NCBI GenBank assembly: GCA_963719025.1
Contig: CAVRBK010000053.1
Span: 32,721 to 96,720 of the forward strand
Direction: 5' to 3'
Source of the DNA: Thiosocius sp963719025
Lineage (GTDB): Bacteria; Pseudomonadota; Gammaproteobacteria; Chromatiales; Chromatiaceae
Length of the DNA: 64,000 bases
Shown: in pieces, positions 27,438-37,496 of the stretch
How the letters are laid out: each line of letters starts with the position of its first letter
Numbering within the stretch: the stretch's first letter is position 1
Made by a program: the position numbers and the translations under genes
The notes under the pieces: model-generated
The model's database searches: none
Told to the model about the DNA's origin: nothing
The model's input: only the letters and a program-made list of their open reading frames with translations

Positions 27438-28937
27438 ATGACTGACCAGCAGCAAGACGAAAACAAACTCATCGCCGCAGCGTCGCGAGAAGCTGAGCCG
27501 CGATCCGCGAGAACGGGAATCGCGTTTCCCAATCATTTTCGCCGCGACGTGCTGGCCGCCGAGCTGCAGGATCGTCTGGGCGACAAGGCCAAGGAAGAAC
27601 TCGAGCGCGCTGGCACAGCGCGCGCAGTGTCGCCGGCCGGATCATGGCCAGCGCGCGGGCCCGTTCATCGTGATCCAGGACATGTCCGGGCGCATCCAGT
27701 TCTATGTCGACAAGAAAGGCCTGCCCGAGGAACTGACTGGCCCAGATCAAGAGCTGGGATATCGGTGATATCGTCGGTGGTGAAGGGCCCGGTCCACAAA
27801 TCGGGCAAGGGCGACCTGTACGTCTACCTGGACGAGCGCCACCCTGCTGACCAAGTCCCTGCGGCCGCTGCCGGAGAAGTGGCACGGCCTGACCGACCAG
27901 GAGCAGCGCTACCGCCAGCGCTATGTCGACCTGATCGTGAACCAGGAGGCCGCGCGAGACCTTCACGCATGCGCTCGCGCATCATCGACTATATCCGTCG
28001 CTATTTTGTCGACGCGCGGATTTCCTCGAGGTCGAGACGCCGATGATGCAGGTGATCCCGGGCGGCGCCACCGCGCGGCCATTCGTCACCCATCACAACG
28101 CCCTGGATATGGCGCTGTATCTGCGGATCGCGCCCGAGCTCTATCTGAAGCGGCTGGTGGTGGGCGGTTTCGAGAAGGTGTTCGAGATCAACCGCAATTT
28201 CCGCAACGAGGGGCTGTCGACGCGGCACAATCCCGAATTCACCATGATCGAGTTCTACGAGGCCTATGTCGACTACCATCAGCTGATGGATCGCACCGAG
28301 GAGATGATGCGCGGCATTGCCCGCGATGTGCTGGGTCGGCCCGCAGGTCGAATACCAGGGCGAGACCTACGATTTCGGCAAGCCGTTTGCCCGCATGACG
28401 GTCAAGGAGTCGATCCTGCACTTCAATCCCGATATCGCGGCGGCGGATCTGGACGACCTGGCGGTCGGCATCGGCGCCATGCCAGACGTCTGGGTATCGA
28501 CATGAAGGCCGAGCTATGGGCTGGGCAAGGTGCAGATCGAGATCTTCGAGAAGACGGTGGAGCATCGGCTGAAGAATCCGACCTTCATCACCGCCTATCC
28601 GACCGAGGTTTCACCGCTGGCGCGGCGCAACGACGACGATCCGTTCGTCACCGATCGCTTCGAGTTTTTCGTCGGCGGGCGCGAGATTGCCAATGGCTTT
28701 TCCGAGCTCAACGATCCCGAGGACCAGGCCGAGCGTTTCCGCCAGCAGGTCGAGGAGAAGGAGGCGGGTGACGACGAGGCGATGCATTTCGATGCCGATT
28801 ATGTCCGTGCGCTGGAACACGGTCTGCCACCGACCGCCGGCGAGGGCATCGGTATCGACCGCCTGGTGATGCTGTTCACCGACGCGCCGTCGATTCGCGA
28901 CGTCCTGCTGTTTCCGCACATGCGACCGGAGGGCTGA
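27438..28937 (+). CDS. lysS: Lysyl-tRNA synthetase, class II (many frameshifts)
   Basis: LysRS charges tRNA-Lys. The protein starts MTDQQQDENKLIA, with the OB-fold N-terminal domain and then class II motifs: FLEVETPMMQVIPGGATARP (motif 1), FRNEGLSTRHNPEFTMIEFY (motif 2) and GEGIGIDRLVMLFTDAPSIR (motif 3). ITAYPTEVSPLARRNDDDPF is diagnostic of LysRS. At least fifteen single-base breaks lie between about 27478 and 28520, nearly all surplus bases at codon ends; 28530-28937 is clean. I could not reconcile every break exactly. It is judged intact in the organism, following prfB. Confidence 0.9.
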
Positions 28938-29281
28938 AACCCCTGCCGGATGCAGGGCCTCCGCTACGCCAGATGCGTTGGATCGCCCGCGCCCGGGTAA
29001 GGCCTTCAGATAGCCGCCCGGGCGACTTTTCATGTCTCGGTCGGTGAGGCCAGAGATTTACCGGCCGGCCAGTATTTCGCTGCAGTGCGAAAAGACCCAG
29101 GCCTGTGCCTTGCCCCCGCAGCGGCAGACGCTGGCGCGTGAGCGACGACGTTTCTTGACACTGATCACGCAAGATTCGATTGGCGGGGCGGGTGCCCGCG
29201 GCATGCGCACCCAAGGGTGCGAAAGCATGCTAATAATTACGCTCTTCAACACTATTTTCAGACCAAGGGAAAACGAATCCA
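28938..29281. other. 344-nt spacer between lysS and ppdK
   Basis: No convincing gene here. It contains GC-rich short palindromes (CGCCCGGGCG) near the lysS end and a TTGACA near 29155 without a good -10 at standard spacing. It likely holds the lysS end and the ppdK promoter. Confidence 0.4.
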
Positions 29282-32057
29282 GTGAATGCCGGTTCAGATG
29301 CACGGAAATGGGTTTATGCCTTCACGGAAGGCGATGGCAGCAACAAGCAACTTTTGGGAGGCAAGGGCGCGAACCTGTGTGAAATGACACAGATCGGCCT
29401 GAATGTGCCGCCCGGTTTTGTTATCACCACCGAGGCCTGTCTGCACTATCTCGATTCAGGTAGCAAGGCCGTACCCGAAGACATGATGCGCCAGGTGCGT
29501 GAAAACATGTCGAAGGTCGAGCAACAGACCGGCAAGGGTTTTGGCGATCCGGCCAATCCGCTGCTGGTATCCGTGCGCAGCGGCTCGGCGATGTCGATGC
29601 CCGGCATGATGGACACGATCCTCAACCTCGGACTTAACGCGGCAGACGCTGCAGGGCGAGATCGAGCAGACCGGCGATGCGCGTTTTGGTTACGACGCCT
29701 ATCGGCGTTTCATCCAGCTGTTCGGCAAGGTCGCGATGGGTGTGCCGGACGAGGTGTTCGACAGCGAGTTCGAGGCAGTCAAACAGGCGGCGAACGTATC
29801 CGAGGACGTGGGCCTGTCGGCAGACGATCTTAAACTGATCAGCGAGCGTTTTCTCAAGGTGTTCCAGGAACATACCGGCCGTACCTTCCCCGAAGACCCG
29901 TTCGAGCAGCTCGAGATCGCGATCAAGGCGGTCTTCGGCTCGTGGATGGGCAAGCGCGCGGTGGATTATCGCCGCGAGTTCAAGATCACGCCGGAGATGG
30001 CCAATGGCACCGCGGTCAACGTCTGCACCATGGTGTTCGGTAATCGCGGCAATGATTCGGCCACCGGCGTGGCCTTTACGCGCAATCCGGGTACCGGCGA
30101 AGACAAGCTGTATGGCGAGTACCTGGTGAACGCACAGGGCGAAGACGTGGTGGCCGGCATCCGTACGCCGAAGCCGATCGACCAGCTGGCCGTCGAGATG
30201 CCGGAGATGGCGCGCCAGCTGGATGAGTTGCGTGATCGGCTTGAGACGCACTACAAGGAGGTTCAGGATTTCGAGTTCACGATCGAACGCGGGGTGCTGT
30301 ATTGCCTGCAGACCCGCAACGGCAAGATGAACGCGGTCGCCATGGTGCGTACCTCGGTCGAGATGGTGCAGGCGGGCCTGATCGACCGTGACCAGGCGCT
30401 GCTGCGGATCGATCCGATGCATCTCGAGCAGATGCTCTATCCGCGCCTGAATCCGGATTTCAAGGGCGAGCCGATGGCGCAGGGTCTGCCGGCGTCACCG
30501 GGCGCGGCCTCTGGCCATGCGGTATTTGATGCCGACCGGGCAGAGACACAGGGCAGGGACCAGGGCCGCCCGGTGATCCTGGTCCGTGAAGAGACCAAGC
30601 CCGAGGATATCCACGGCTTCTTTGCCGCGGAGGGCATCCTGACCAGCCGCGGCGGCAAGACCTCGCATGCGGCCGTGGTCGCCCGTGGTATGGGCAAGCC
30701 CTGCGTGGCCGGTGCCGAGGGTATCCAGGTCGACGTGCAACGGCGCGAGGCGATCGTCGGCAGCTTCACCATCCGTGAAGGCGACATGATCACGATCGAT
30801 GGTTCGACCGGTAATGTCTATCTCGGTCAGGTGCCCATGGTCGAGCCCGATTTCTCCGACGAGCTGGAACAACTGCTCGTGTGGGCCGATGACGTCGCCT
30901 ACCTGCGCGTTATGGCCAATGCCGATACGCCGCCGGATGCGGCGCGGGCCCTCAAATTCGGTGCGCGAGGCATCGGTTTGTGCCGTACCGAGCGCATGTT
31001 CAACGCGGTCGATCGCCTGCCGATCGTGATCGAGATGATCGTGGCCGACGATCAGGAGCAGCGCCAGCTGGCACTCGACAAGCTGTTGCCGATCCAGCGC
31101 GCGGATTTCCGCGGCCTGTTCGAGACGATGGCGCCGCGCCCGGTGACGATTCGCCTGCTTGACCCACCGATCCACGAGTTTCTGCCGACCGAGCGGCAAC
31201 TGCTGAGCGATGTCGAGCAGTTGTCCCATCTGCGCAACTCAGTCCGTGGCATGGAAGTGCTGGCCGGCTCGATGATGTTGCTGGATGCCGCCAGCCGGGG
31301 CGATGCGAGCGCCGACATCAAGGAGATCGTAAGCCTCGAGATGGTCGAGGCGGCGATCGCCAAGAAGGAGCAGATGCTGCGCAAGGTGCGGGCCCTGACC
31401 GAGGTGAACCCGATGCTGGGTCACCGTGGTGTACGTCTTGGCATCACCTTCCCCGAGATCTATCGCATGCAGATTCGGGCGATCCTCGAGGCCGAGGCCG
31501 AATGTGCCGCCGAGGGGTTGGAGGTGCATCCACAGATGATGGTGCCGCAGGTGTGTACCGCCGTGGAATTAAAGTGGATCAAGCGCCATGTCGATGAGAT
31601 CAGGGCCGAGGTGGAGGCCGAGACCGGGCAGACACTGAACTGTCGTTTCGGCACCATGATCGAGGTCGTGCGGGCCTGCATGCGCGCCGAGAGCCTCGCC
31701 GAGGAGGCGGATTTCTTCTCCTTTGGTACCAACGACCTGACGCAGGCGACCTTCTCGTTCTCACGCGAGGATGCCGAGAACAAGTTCCTGCCGATGTACA
31801 ACCAGAACAATATCCTGCTGGACAATCCGTTCGAGGTTCTGGACACCAAGGGCGTCGGCAAGTTGATGGAGATTGCGGTGCAGTGGGGACGCCAGGTCAA
31901 GACTGACCTGTCAGTCGGGATCTGTGGCGAGCATGGCGGCCATCCGTCGTCGATCGCCTTCTGCCACCATGCCGGTCTGAACTATGTCTCGTGCTCGCCG
32001 CCGCGCGTTCCGGTGGCTCGTCTGGCTGCGGCGCACGCCGCGTTGCTGGCCCGGTAA
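29282..32057 (+). CDS. ppdK: Pyruvate, phosphate dikinase (one surplus base)
   Basis: PPDK interconverts pyruvate + ATP + Pi and PEP + AMP + PPi, in gluconeogenesis or PPi-linked glycolysis. The N-terminal nucleotide domain begins KWVYAFTEGDGSNKQLLGGK, with GSAMSMPGMMDTILNLGLN. The phospho-histidine domain has LTSRGGKTSHAAVVARGMGK. The C-terminal PEP domain has RLLDPPIHEFLPTERQ and GICGEHGGHPSSIAF. A break at about 29645 (GCG-G-CAG) is fixed by removing one base. The 2776 nt are 925 codons plus one base, 924 residues, a normal bacterial size. GTG 29282 is used after AGGGA. Confidence 0.94.
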
Positions 32058-32073
32058 CGCAGGCCGCAGTCGA

Positions 32074-32102
32074 CGATGCCCCGACATCGGGTCGGGGCAT
32101 CG
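32074..32102. terminator. Hairpin between convergent ppdK and ygfZ
   Basis: A perfect 12-bp stem (CGATGCCCCGAC, 32074-32085, with its complement 32091-32102) and a 5-nt loop lie 16 nt after the ppdK stop and 95 nt before the end of the convergent ygfZ. No T-run flanks it on either side, so it may stop transcription weakly or only stabilise 3' ends of both transcripts. Confidence 0.45.
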
Positions 32103-32197
32103 CCACACAGACAGTTGCGTTTCAGTCCCGGCAGAAGCGCCGGAGCGCTACTTCAAACCCCTGCCATTGGTCTGACCTGATACGCCGGCAACCGGGG

Positions 32198-33187
32198 TCA
32201 GGCGTTATCGATATCAAATCCGTAGGGCAGTGGCAGCAATTCGAGGGGCGGTCCGGCTGCATCACCCAGATGGATATCGTTGGCCTCGGCGCTGCTGATC
32301 TGCAGCACCACCAGGCCCTCGTAACCGCCCTCGGGCGACGGTGCGGCATCGACCAGGCGGCCGGCACCCTGGGCAGAGTCGCTGCTCGGTGAAAACACCT
32401 CGGTGCCGGGTTCGGGCAGCGAATCGCTGTGGAAATGCGCGCGATACATGCGGCGTTTCAGTTTGCCCAGGTATTGCATGCGCGCCACCACTTCCTGGCC
32501 GGTGTAGCAGCCCTTGGTGAAGCTGACGCCACCGATCAATTGCAGATTGGTCATCTGTGGCACGAAGGCCTCGACGGTATTTTCCTGCACAGTCGGCACG
32601 CCGGCACGGATGTCCATCAGCGACCAGAATTCGGGGCCGGTCTGCTGCGCCTTTTCCAGGCATTGTGCCCACAGCGTGCCAAGTGACTCGGCCGGGCCGA
32701 TGACCTCGAAGCGTGGCCGGTCGCCGGGCAGGCGCATGACGGTGATATCGTCCTGCGTGGTCGTTTCCCAGGATTCGGCGGGAGCCGACGGCAACAGCAC
32801 GCTTGCACACTCGCCGGCAATCCCGAACCGGGCCAACTCGTCGCTGGCGTCTGTCAGGGTCACCTGGGACCGCATCACGAACATGCTGAGACGTTTCAGC
32901 AAGGCAGGCAGGCGTTCGGCGGGCACCTGCAGGTAAAGATCGTCGCCGCGCTGGAAAATCCAGAAGCTCCCCAGCATGCGGCCCTTCGGGCTGCAGTAGC
33001 TGTTGAGCTGAGCCGTATCCGGCGAAATGGCGTTGACGTCGTTGGTCAGCTGCCCCTGTAAAAAGGTGCGTACATCGGCGCCACTCGCCCTGATAAGTCC
33101 GAAATGGGTCAGATCGGTGATCGCGCAGTCGGGGAAATCAATGGCCAGGGGGGCTTGCGGTGTAACGAGTTTCTTCCAGCTGTTCAT
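32198..33187 (-). CDS. ygfZ: tRNA-modifying/Fe-S protein YgfZ (folate-binding, GcvT-like)
   Basis: A 329-residue GcvT-fold protein that uses folate to help build or repair Fe-S clusters, notably for the MiaB tRNA thiolation enzyme. The family hallmark KGCYTGQE with conserved Cys is present (GVSFTKGCYTGQEVVARMQY). The N-terminal block GADVRTFLQGQLTNDV and YCSPKGRMLGSFWIFQ are also typical. ATG 33187 gives MNSWKKLVTPQAPLAIDFPD, with AGAGAG upstream; the frame opens further upstream without a ribosome site. It is divergent from the RNB gene, 106 nt apart. Confidence 0.92.
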   Translation of the reverse strand: MNSWKKLVTPQAPLAIDFPDCAITDLTHFGLIRASGADVRTFLQGQLTNDVNAISPDTAQLNSYCSPKGRMLGSFWIFQRGDDLYLQVPAERLPALLKRLSMFVMRSQVTLTDASDELARFGIAGECASVLLPSAPAESWETTTQDDITVMRLPGDRPRFEVIGPAESLGTLWAQCLEKAQQTGPEFWSLMDIRAGVPTVQENTVEAFVPQMTNLQLIGGVSFTKGCYTGQEVVARMQYLGKLKRRMYRAHFHSDSLPEPGTEVFSPSSDSAQGAGRLVDAAPSPEGGYEGLVVLQISSAEANDIHLGDAAGPPLELLPLPYGFDIDNA

Positions 33188-33293
33188 GTTCTCTCTGCTA
33201 AGGCGCTGCAGCCCGATGCCGTTTTGGCCGGGCAATAGCGGTATCATAAACAATCCACACCGTCGTTTAATCCGCATTACCCAGGGAATTTCT

Positions 33294-35111
33294 GTGTCGA
33301 CTGCTTCACTGCGCCCCGGCAGCCTTGTGCTGTACAAAATTCACCCGGCCATCGTCAGCAATGTCGCCGATAAAATTGACATCCAGCTGGAAGGGGGGAA
33401 GACCAAGCGGGTCCGCGACAAGGACCTCAAACTGTTGCATCCCGGTCCGCTGAGCAGCCTCGGAGCGCTCGCGACCAAAGATCCGGCAGTCGAGGAGGCA
33501 TGGGAACTGCTGGAGGGTGAGACGGTATCGCTGGCTGATTTCGCCGAGTTTCTGTACGGCGAGTACTCGCCGGCCACCGCCTGGGGGGCCTGGGAGGTCT
33601 TGCAGGATGGCCTCTATTTCGAGGGTGGCATCACCGCGGTGCGCCGGCGCAGTGAAAAGGCGGTGGCGAGCGAGCGCGAGGCGCGCAGTGCCAAGCAGCG
33701 TGCCGAGCAGGAGTGGGCAGGGTTTCTCGAGCGCGTGGCGGCCGCATCGCTTGAAGACGAGGATCGCAAGCGCCTCGCCGAGGTGGAGCGGGTGGCCCTC
33801 GGTACGGCTGCCCGCAGTCGCATCCTCAGCAGTTTCGATTCGCCCGAGACGCCCGAGGCAGCGCATCGCTTTCTGCTGCGCTGCCGGTACTGGACGGCGA
33901 GCGAGAATCCCTGGCCGCGCCGCGTCGGTGTGCGGCTCGACCCGGTTGAAATCGGTGTGCCGGACCTGCCGGACGAGGACCGGCGGGACCTCACGGGGCT
34001 CGAGGCCTGGGCCATCGACGATGCCGGCAACCAGGATCCGGATGACGCGATCAGCCTCGATGGCGATCGCCTGTGGGTGCATGTCGCCGATGTGGCCGCG
34101 CTTGTCCGTCCGGGTGGACACATGGACCTGGCGGCGCGTGAGCGCAGCGCAAACCTCTATCTGCCGGAGCACATCCACACAATGCTGCCGTCGCCGGTAA
34201 CCCACCAGCTGGGCCTCGGCCTGGTTGAAAAATCGCCGGCGCTGTCGTTTGGCTTTCGTTTCGATGGCGATGTGGTTACCGATATCGATGTCGCGCCATC
34301 CTGGGTGCGGGTGACCCGTGCGTCCTATGACGATGTCGATGGGCGGATGCAGGAACCGCTGTTCGCGGGGATCAGTCGCATCACCGATGCCTATCGTGCA
34401 CGCCGGCTGGCGCGCGGCGCGGCGCGCATCGATCTGCCGGAGGTGTCGGTACGGGTGGTCGATGGCGAGGTCGTGATCAGACCACTGCCGAAACTGGCCA
34501 GTCGGGATATGGTGACCGACGCCATGCTGATGGCGGGTGAGGCCGCGGCACGGTTCGCCCATCGCAATGGCATTGCGATCCCGTATGCCATGCAGCCATC
34601 ACCCGAAGAGGTGCGCCAGCCCGAAGGCATGCCGGCGATGTACGCCTATCGTCGCCTGTTCAAGCCCAGCCGCGCGTCGCTCGAGCCGGAGAGCCATTTC
34701 GGCCTTGGGCTGGAGATGTACGCGCGCGCAACCAGCCCGCTGCGCCGCTATGCCGATCTGGTCGTTCACCAGCAATTGAGGGCCGGCCTGACCGGCCGCG
34801 AGCCGGCAACAGCCGAGGAGATCCTTGAGCGCACCGCCGCACTCGATTCGGCGGGCGCGGCTATCCGCAAGGCCGAGCGGCTGTCCAATCAGCACTGGAA
34901 GATGGTGTTTCTGAGTCAGCAACCCGACTGGCAGGGTGATGCCATCGTGGTTGCGCTTGAGGAGCGCAAGGCAGTGGTGATCCTGGCCGAACTGGCGCTG
35001 GAGACGCGAATCCGCCTGTCGCCGGATTTCACCCTGGGGCAGACGCTGCGTCTAGCGGTGCGCGAAGTCGATGTGCCGGGCCAGACCGCGTACTTCCGGG
35101 TGCTGGACTGA
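33294..35111 (+). CDS. RNB-family 3'-5' exoribonuclease
   Basis: A 605-residue protein with an N-terminal domain unlike E. coli RNase II/R, followed by the RNB catalytic domain. The metal-binding block is AWAIDDAGNQDPDDAISLDG, with WVHVADVAALV, SANLYLPEHIHTMLP and TSPLRRYADLVVHQQL. A short C-terminal S1-like tail ends the protein. GTG 33294 is chosen because AGGGA lies 7 nt upstream; the frame extends back to 33027 but that segment overlaps ygfZ antisense. It probably degrades or trims RNA. Whether it is the RNase II/R equivalent here cannot be decided from the window. Confidence 0.85.
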   Translation: MSTASLRPGSLVLYKIHPAIVSNVADKIDIQLEGGKTKRVRDKDLKLLHPGPLSSLGALATKDPAVEEAWELLEGETVSLADFAEFLYGEYSPATAWGAWEVLQDGLYFEGGITAVRRRSEKAVASEREARSAKQRAEQEWAGFLERVAAASLEDEDRKRLAEVERVALGTAARSRILSSFDSPETPEAAHRFLLRCRYWTASENPWPRRVGVRLDPVEIGVPDLPDEDRRDLTGLEAWAIDDAGNQDPDDAISLDGDRLWVHVADVAALVRPGGHMDLAARERSANLYLPEHIHTMLPSPVTHQLGLGLVEKSPALSFGFRFDGDVVTDIDVAPSWVRVTRASYDDVDGRMQEPLFAGISRITDAYRARRLARGAARIDLPEVSVRVVDGEVVIRPLPKLASRDMVTDAMLMAGEAAARFAHRNGIAIPYAMQPSPEEVRQPEGMPAMYAYRRLFKPSRASLEPESHFGLGLEMYARATSPLRRYADLVVHQQLRAGLTGREPATAEEILERTAALDSAGAAIRKAERLSNQHWKMVFLSQQPDWQGDAIVVALEERKAVVILAELALETRIRLSPDFTLGQTLRLAVREVDVPGQTAYFRVLD

Positions 35112-35180
35112 CAATCGCGCACGCCAGGGTTTTTGGCGCAAAATTAACCGCTTGGCTTTCTGCGCAGCTAGAGATATCGC

Positions 35181-35200
35181 GCCAAGTCCGTATACTTGGC
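35181..35200. promoter_or_regulatory. Palindrome before the 65-aa/SMC-like ATPase pair
   Basis: GCCAAGT (35181-35187) and ACTTGGC (35194-35200) form a perfect 7-bp inverted repeat separated by six bases. It lies 36 nt before the ATG of the small gene and covers a TATACT that could be a -10. The form is that of a repressor operator; no regulator gene is adjacent. Confidence 0.35.
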
Positions 35201-35235
35201 AGACTTCGAAACCCTGTTTTGATCTGGAGAAAAAC

Positions 35236-35433
35236 ATGGCCGTGACCGACGGAAAGGGCGCAAAGGCTGATCTTCGCGTCAAGAAACCCTCTGAGGAGTT
35301 TTCTGCCTATTGCGAGGCAGAGTTCGAGCGTCGGTTGAACTCCGGAGAGGCCTTCAATGAAACCCGGTATCGAAAGGCGATGAGCATGGTCATGGATCGA
35401 TTGACCACACTCGAGGAAGAGGGTCGATCATGA
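35236..35433 (+). CDS. Small conserved-looking 65-aa protein coupled to SMC-like ATPase
   Basis: A 65-residue, charged protein without Cys pairs or membrane segment: KKPSEEFSAYCEAEFERRLN and KAMSMVMDRLTTLEEEGRS suggest two or three helices. GGAGA lies 6 nt before the ATG. Its stop overlaps the ATG of the ATPase (ATGA), so the two are very likely made together. It could be a subunit or regulator of the ATPase. I do not recognise a family. In YhaO/YhaN or SbcD/SbcC pairs this position holds a nuclease, which this is not. Confidence 0.75.
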   Translation: MAVTDGKGAKADLRVKKPSEEFSAYCEAEFERRLNSGEAFNETRYRKAMSMVMDRLTTLEEEGRS

Positions 35434-37313
35434 TTATCAACAGCATCCGTGCGCAGAACATCCTCAAGTATGCCGATCTGTCGATCGATCTGGCCGAGAA
35501 AGGCCTGATTGCGATCAGCGGCGCCAATGAATCGGGCAAGAGCAGTATCGGAGAGACGGTGTGCTTCGCGTTGTTCGGGCGAACCTTCTCCATCACCCCG
35601 GGTGAGATTGAAAAGGTCGTGCGCTGGGGCGAGAACCACTGTTCGGTGAACCTGTCGTTTTCGGTGGAAGACAAGCGCTACAACCTGTCGCGGTTTTTGG
35701 ATCGCGATGGCAATCACAGTGCCAAGTTGAGCCTGGCCGATGCCCCGGAAGCGCCCATCGCGCGCGGCGTAAAGGCAGTCGATGATGCCTTGTTCGCCGT
35801 TCTGGGCTTTGCCTACGAAGAATTCGTCGAGTCGTTCTATCTCGCCCAGCGCGAAATCACGACCCCGCATCCACACAGCCAGGCGGTCAAGATCATGGCC
35901 GGTGTGGCGCCGCTTGAGCAGGTGGTCAATGCGCTGAACCGCGAGATTGCGGAGCGTGATGAGCTGGTTGGCGAGATCAGCGCCGAATGGGATGCGGTGG
36001 ACCAGGACGTCAAGTCATTGGGGATCCGCGACGGCTATCTTCCGCAGCTCGAAGATACCCGGCATGAAACCGACAAGCAGTTGGAGCATGTGAACGGCCT
36101 GGTCGAACAGGTGAAGACCGGGCTGGAGACCTTCACCGAGAATACCCAGCGGGTATACAGCGCCCAGGGTTCCAAGGGGCGGGCGAGTTTCCTGCGCTTC
36201 ATCGTGTTCCTGCTGGCAGCGGCTGCAGGTGGGGTTTGGGCACTGCTGACCTATGGCGCAGCGCTCCCGCAGGCCGAAATGGCGCGCGAGCTGCTCGCGC
36301 AGTACGTGCCGCAGTGGGATGAATCCCGGGTGCTTTGGCTGGGCTATCTCGGGGCCGGCCTGGGTGTCCTTTTTCTCCTCCTGTGGATGCGCGTTTCCGG
36401 GTTGAAACGCCGGATTGCCGCGTTGCAGGATGAATCCAGACAACTGGGCGATTCCCTGGCGTTGGCGCGCCTCATCGAGGTCGAGGGTATTGATGACGAC
36501 GAGTCCGCGGAGCCTGAGACGGTCGACGATGAGGCGGACGAACCGCTCGACGATGCCGATCAGCTGCCGGGGCGTCCGGAACATGCGGAATACGAAATGT
36601 TGCGCAAGCTGCTCGACCGGGGAGAGGCGACAGCCCGCCTGGCGAGCGAGTATTGCGAGCGCGAACTGGGCTGGTTGGGCCACGTTGGCGAACGTTTCGA
36701 GGAGCAGATTGCAGAACTCGACGTCGAGATCGACGACGAGCAGTCACGCCTGCAGGAGGCGATCCATCTGTCGGATGTGCTGAATGGCCTCACCGACAAG
36801 CGCGAAGAGGTGGAGGGGCGTATCGCCGACCGTCGGCGTGGGCTTGAACTGCTCGAAGGTGCGATTGCCCACCTGTCCAACCATTTCAATCGCGACATCA
36901 AGGAACTGGTCGGGCGCATGCTGCCCCTGTTCACCGACCGGCGTTACGAGCACCTGCAGATCGACGAGGGGCTCAAGGTTCGCGTGTTCTCGAATGACAA
37001 GCGCGACTTCATGGATCTCGAAGAGGTATCCAGCGGCACCCAGCGGCAGATCATGCTGGCGTTGCGGCTTGCCCTGTCGAAAAAGCTGCTGAGTCGTACC
37101 GTGAAAGGCAAGCAGTTTGCGTTTCTCGACGAGCCGTTCGCGTTTTTCGACCAGGAACGGACACGCACCGCGCTGCATGCGCTCGCCGACCTCGGTGACG
37201 ACATCAGCCAGGTGTGGATCGTTGCCCAGGATTTCCCGGAAAATTGCCAGGTCACGTTCGACACCATGATCAATTGCGAACGCAACAGGGATTCCTTACA
37301 CGTCTCGACTTGA
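35430..37313 (+). CDS. SMC/YhaN-like AAA ATPase with two internal membrane helices
   Basis: A 627-residue ABC/SMC-type ATPase. Walker A is ISGANESGKSSIGET (about residues 30-44). A Q-loop lies in ESFYLAQREIT. The centre is coiled coil broken by two hydrophobic helices at about 254-276 (FLRFIVFLLAAAAGGVWALL) and 302-322 (VLWLGYLGAGLGVLFLLLWM). The C-lobe carries signature EVSSGTQRQIMLALRLALS (about 532) and Walker B FAFLDEPFAFFD (about 562-573). YhaN-type proteins act on DNA ends and some are membrane-linked. No metallophosphoesterase partner is adjacent, and the 65-aa gene takes its place. The function is probably DNA- or membrane-linked, unproven. Confidence 0.8.
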   Translation: MIINSIRAQNILKYADLSIDLAEKGLIAISGANESGKSSIGETVCFALFGRTFSITPGEIEKVVRWGENHCSVNLSFSVEDKRYNLSRFLDRDGNHSAKLSLADAPEAPIARGVKAVDDALFAVLGFAYEEFVESFYLAQREITTPHPHSQAVKIMAGVAPLEQVVNALNREIAERDELVGEISAEWDAVDQDVKSLGIRDGYLPQLEDTRHETDKQLEHVNGLVEQVKTGLETFTENTQRVYSAQGSKGRASFLRFIVFLLAAAAGGVWALLTYGAALPQAEMARELLAQYVPQWDESRVLWLGYLGAGLGVLFLLLWMRVSGLKRRIAALQDESRQLGDSLALARLIEVEGIDDDESAEPETVDDEADEPLDDADQLPGRPEHAEYEMLRKLLDRGEATARLASEYCERELGWLGHVGERFEEQIAELDVEIDDEQSRLQEAIHLSDVLNGLTDKREEVEGRIADRRRGLELLEGAIAHLSNHFNRDIKELVGRMLPLFTDRRYEHLQIDEGLKVRVFSNDKRDFMDLEEVSSGTQRQIMLALRLALSKKLLSRTVKGKQFAFLDEPFAFFDQERTRTALHALADLGDDISQVWIVAQDFPENCQVTFDTMINCERNRDSLHVST

Positions 37314-37372
37314 TGTACAATCCCGCGCTTCGTCCGGCGCGCAATGTTTTTTGCGCGTCGGCGAACAGTTCT

Positions 37373-37462
37373 GGAGAGGTGGCTGAGCGGTTGAAAGCGC
37401 ACGATTCGAAATCGTGTTTAGGTTTGCGCCTAACGAGGGTTCGAATCCCTCCCTCTCCGCCA
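37373..37462 (+). tRNA. tRNA-Ser (CGA anticodon)
   Basis: A 90-nt cloverleaf with a long variable arm, as class II tRNA-Ser requires. The acceptor stem GGAGAGG pairs with CCTCTCC (37452-37458), followed by G and an encoded CCA (37460-37462). The anticodon loop TTCGAAA (stem CACGA/TCGTG) gives anticodon CGA at 37407-37409. The T-arm reads GGTTCGAATCC. It reads UCG codons. Confidence 0.95.
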
Positions 37463-37470
37463 AACGTAGA

Positions 37471-37496
37471 AAGGTCCCCAAGTGGGGCCTTTTTTC
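37471..37496 (+). terminator. Rho-independent terminator after tRNA-Ser
   Basis: AAGGTCCCC and GGGGCCTT form a stem with an AAGT loop, followed by a run of T. It starts 9 nt after the tRNA CCA end, as expected for termination of the tRNA transcript. Confidence 0.85.
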
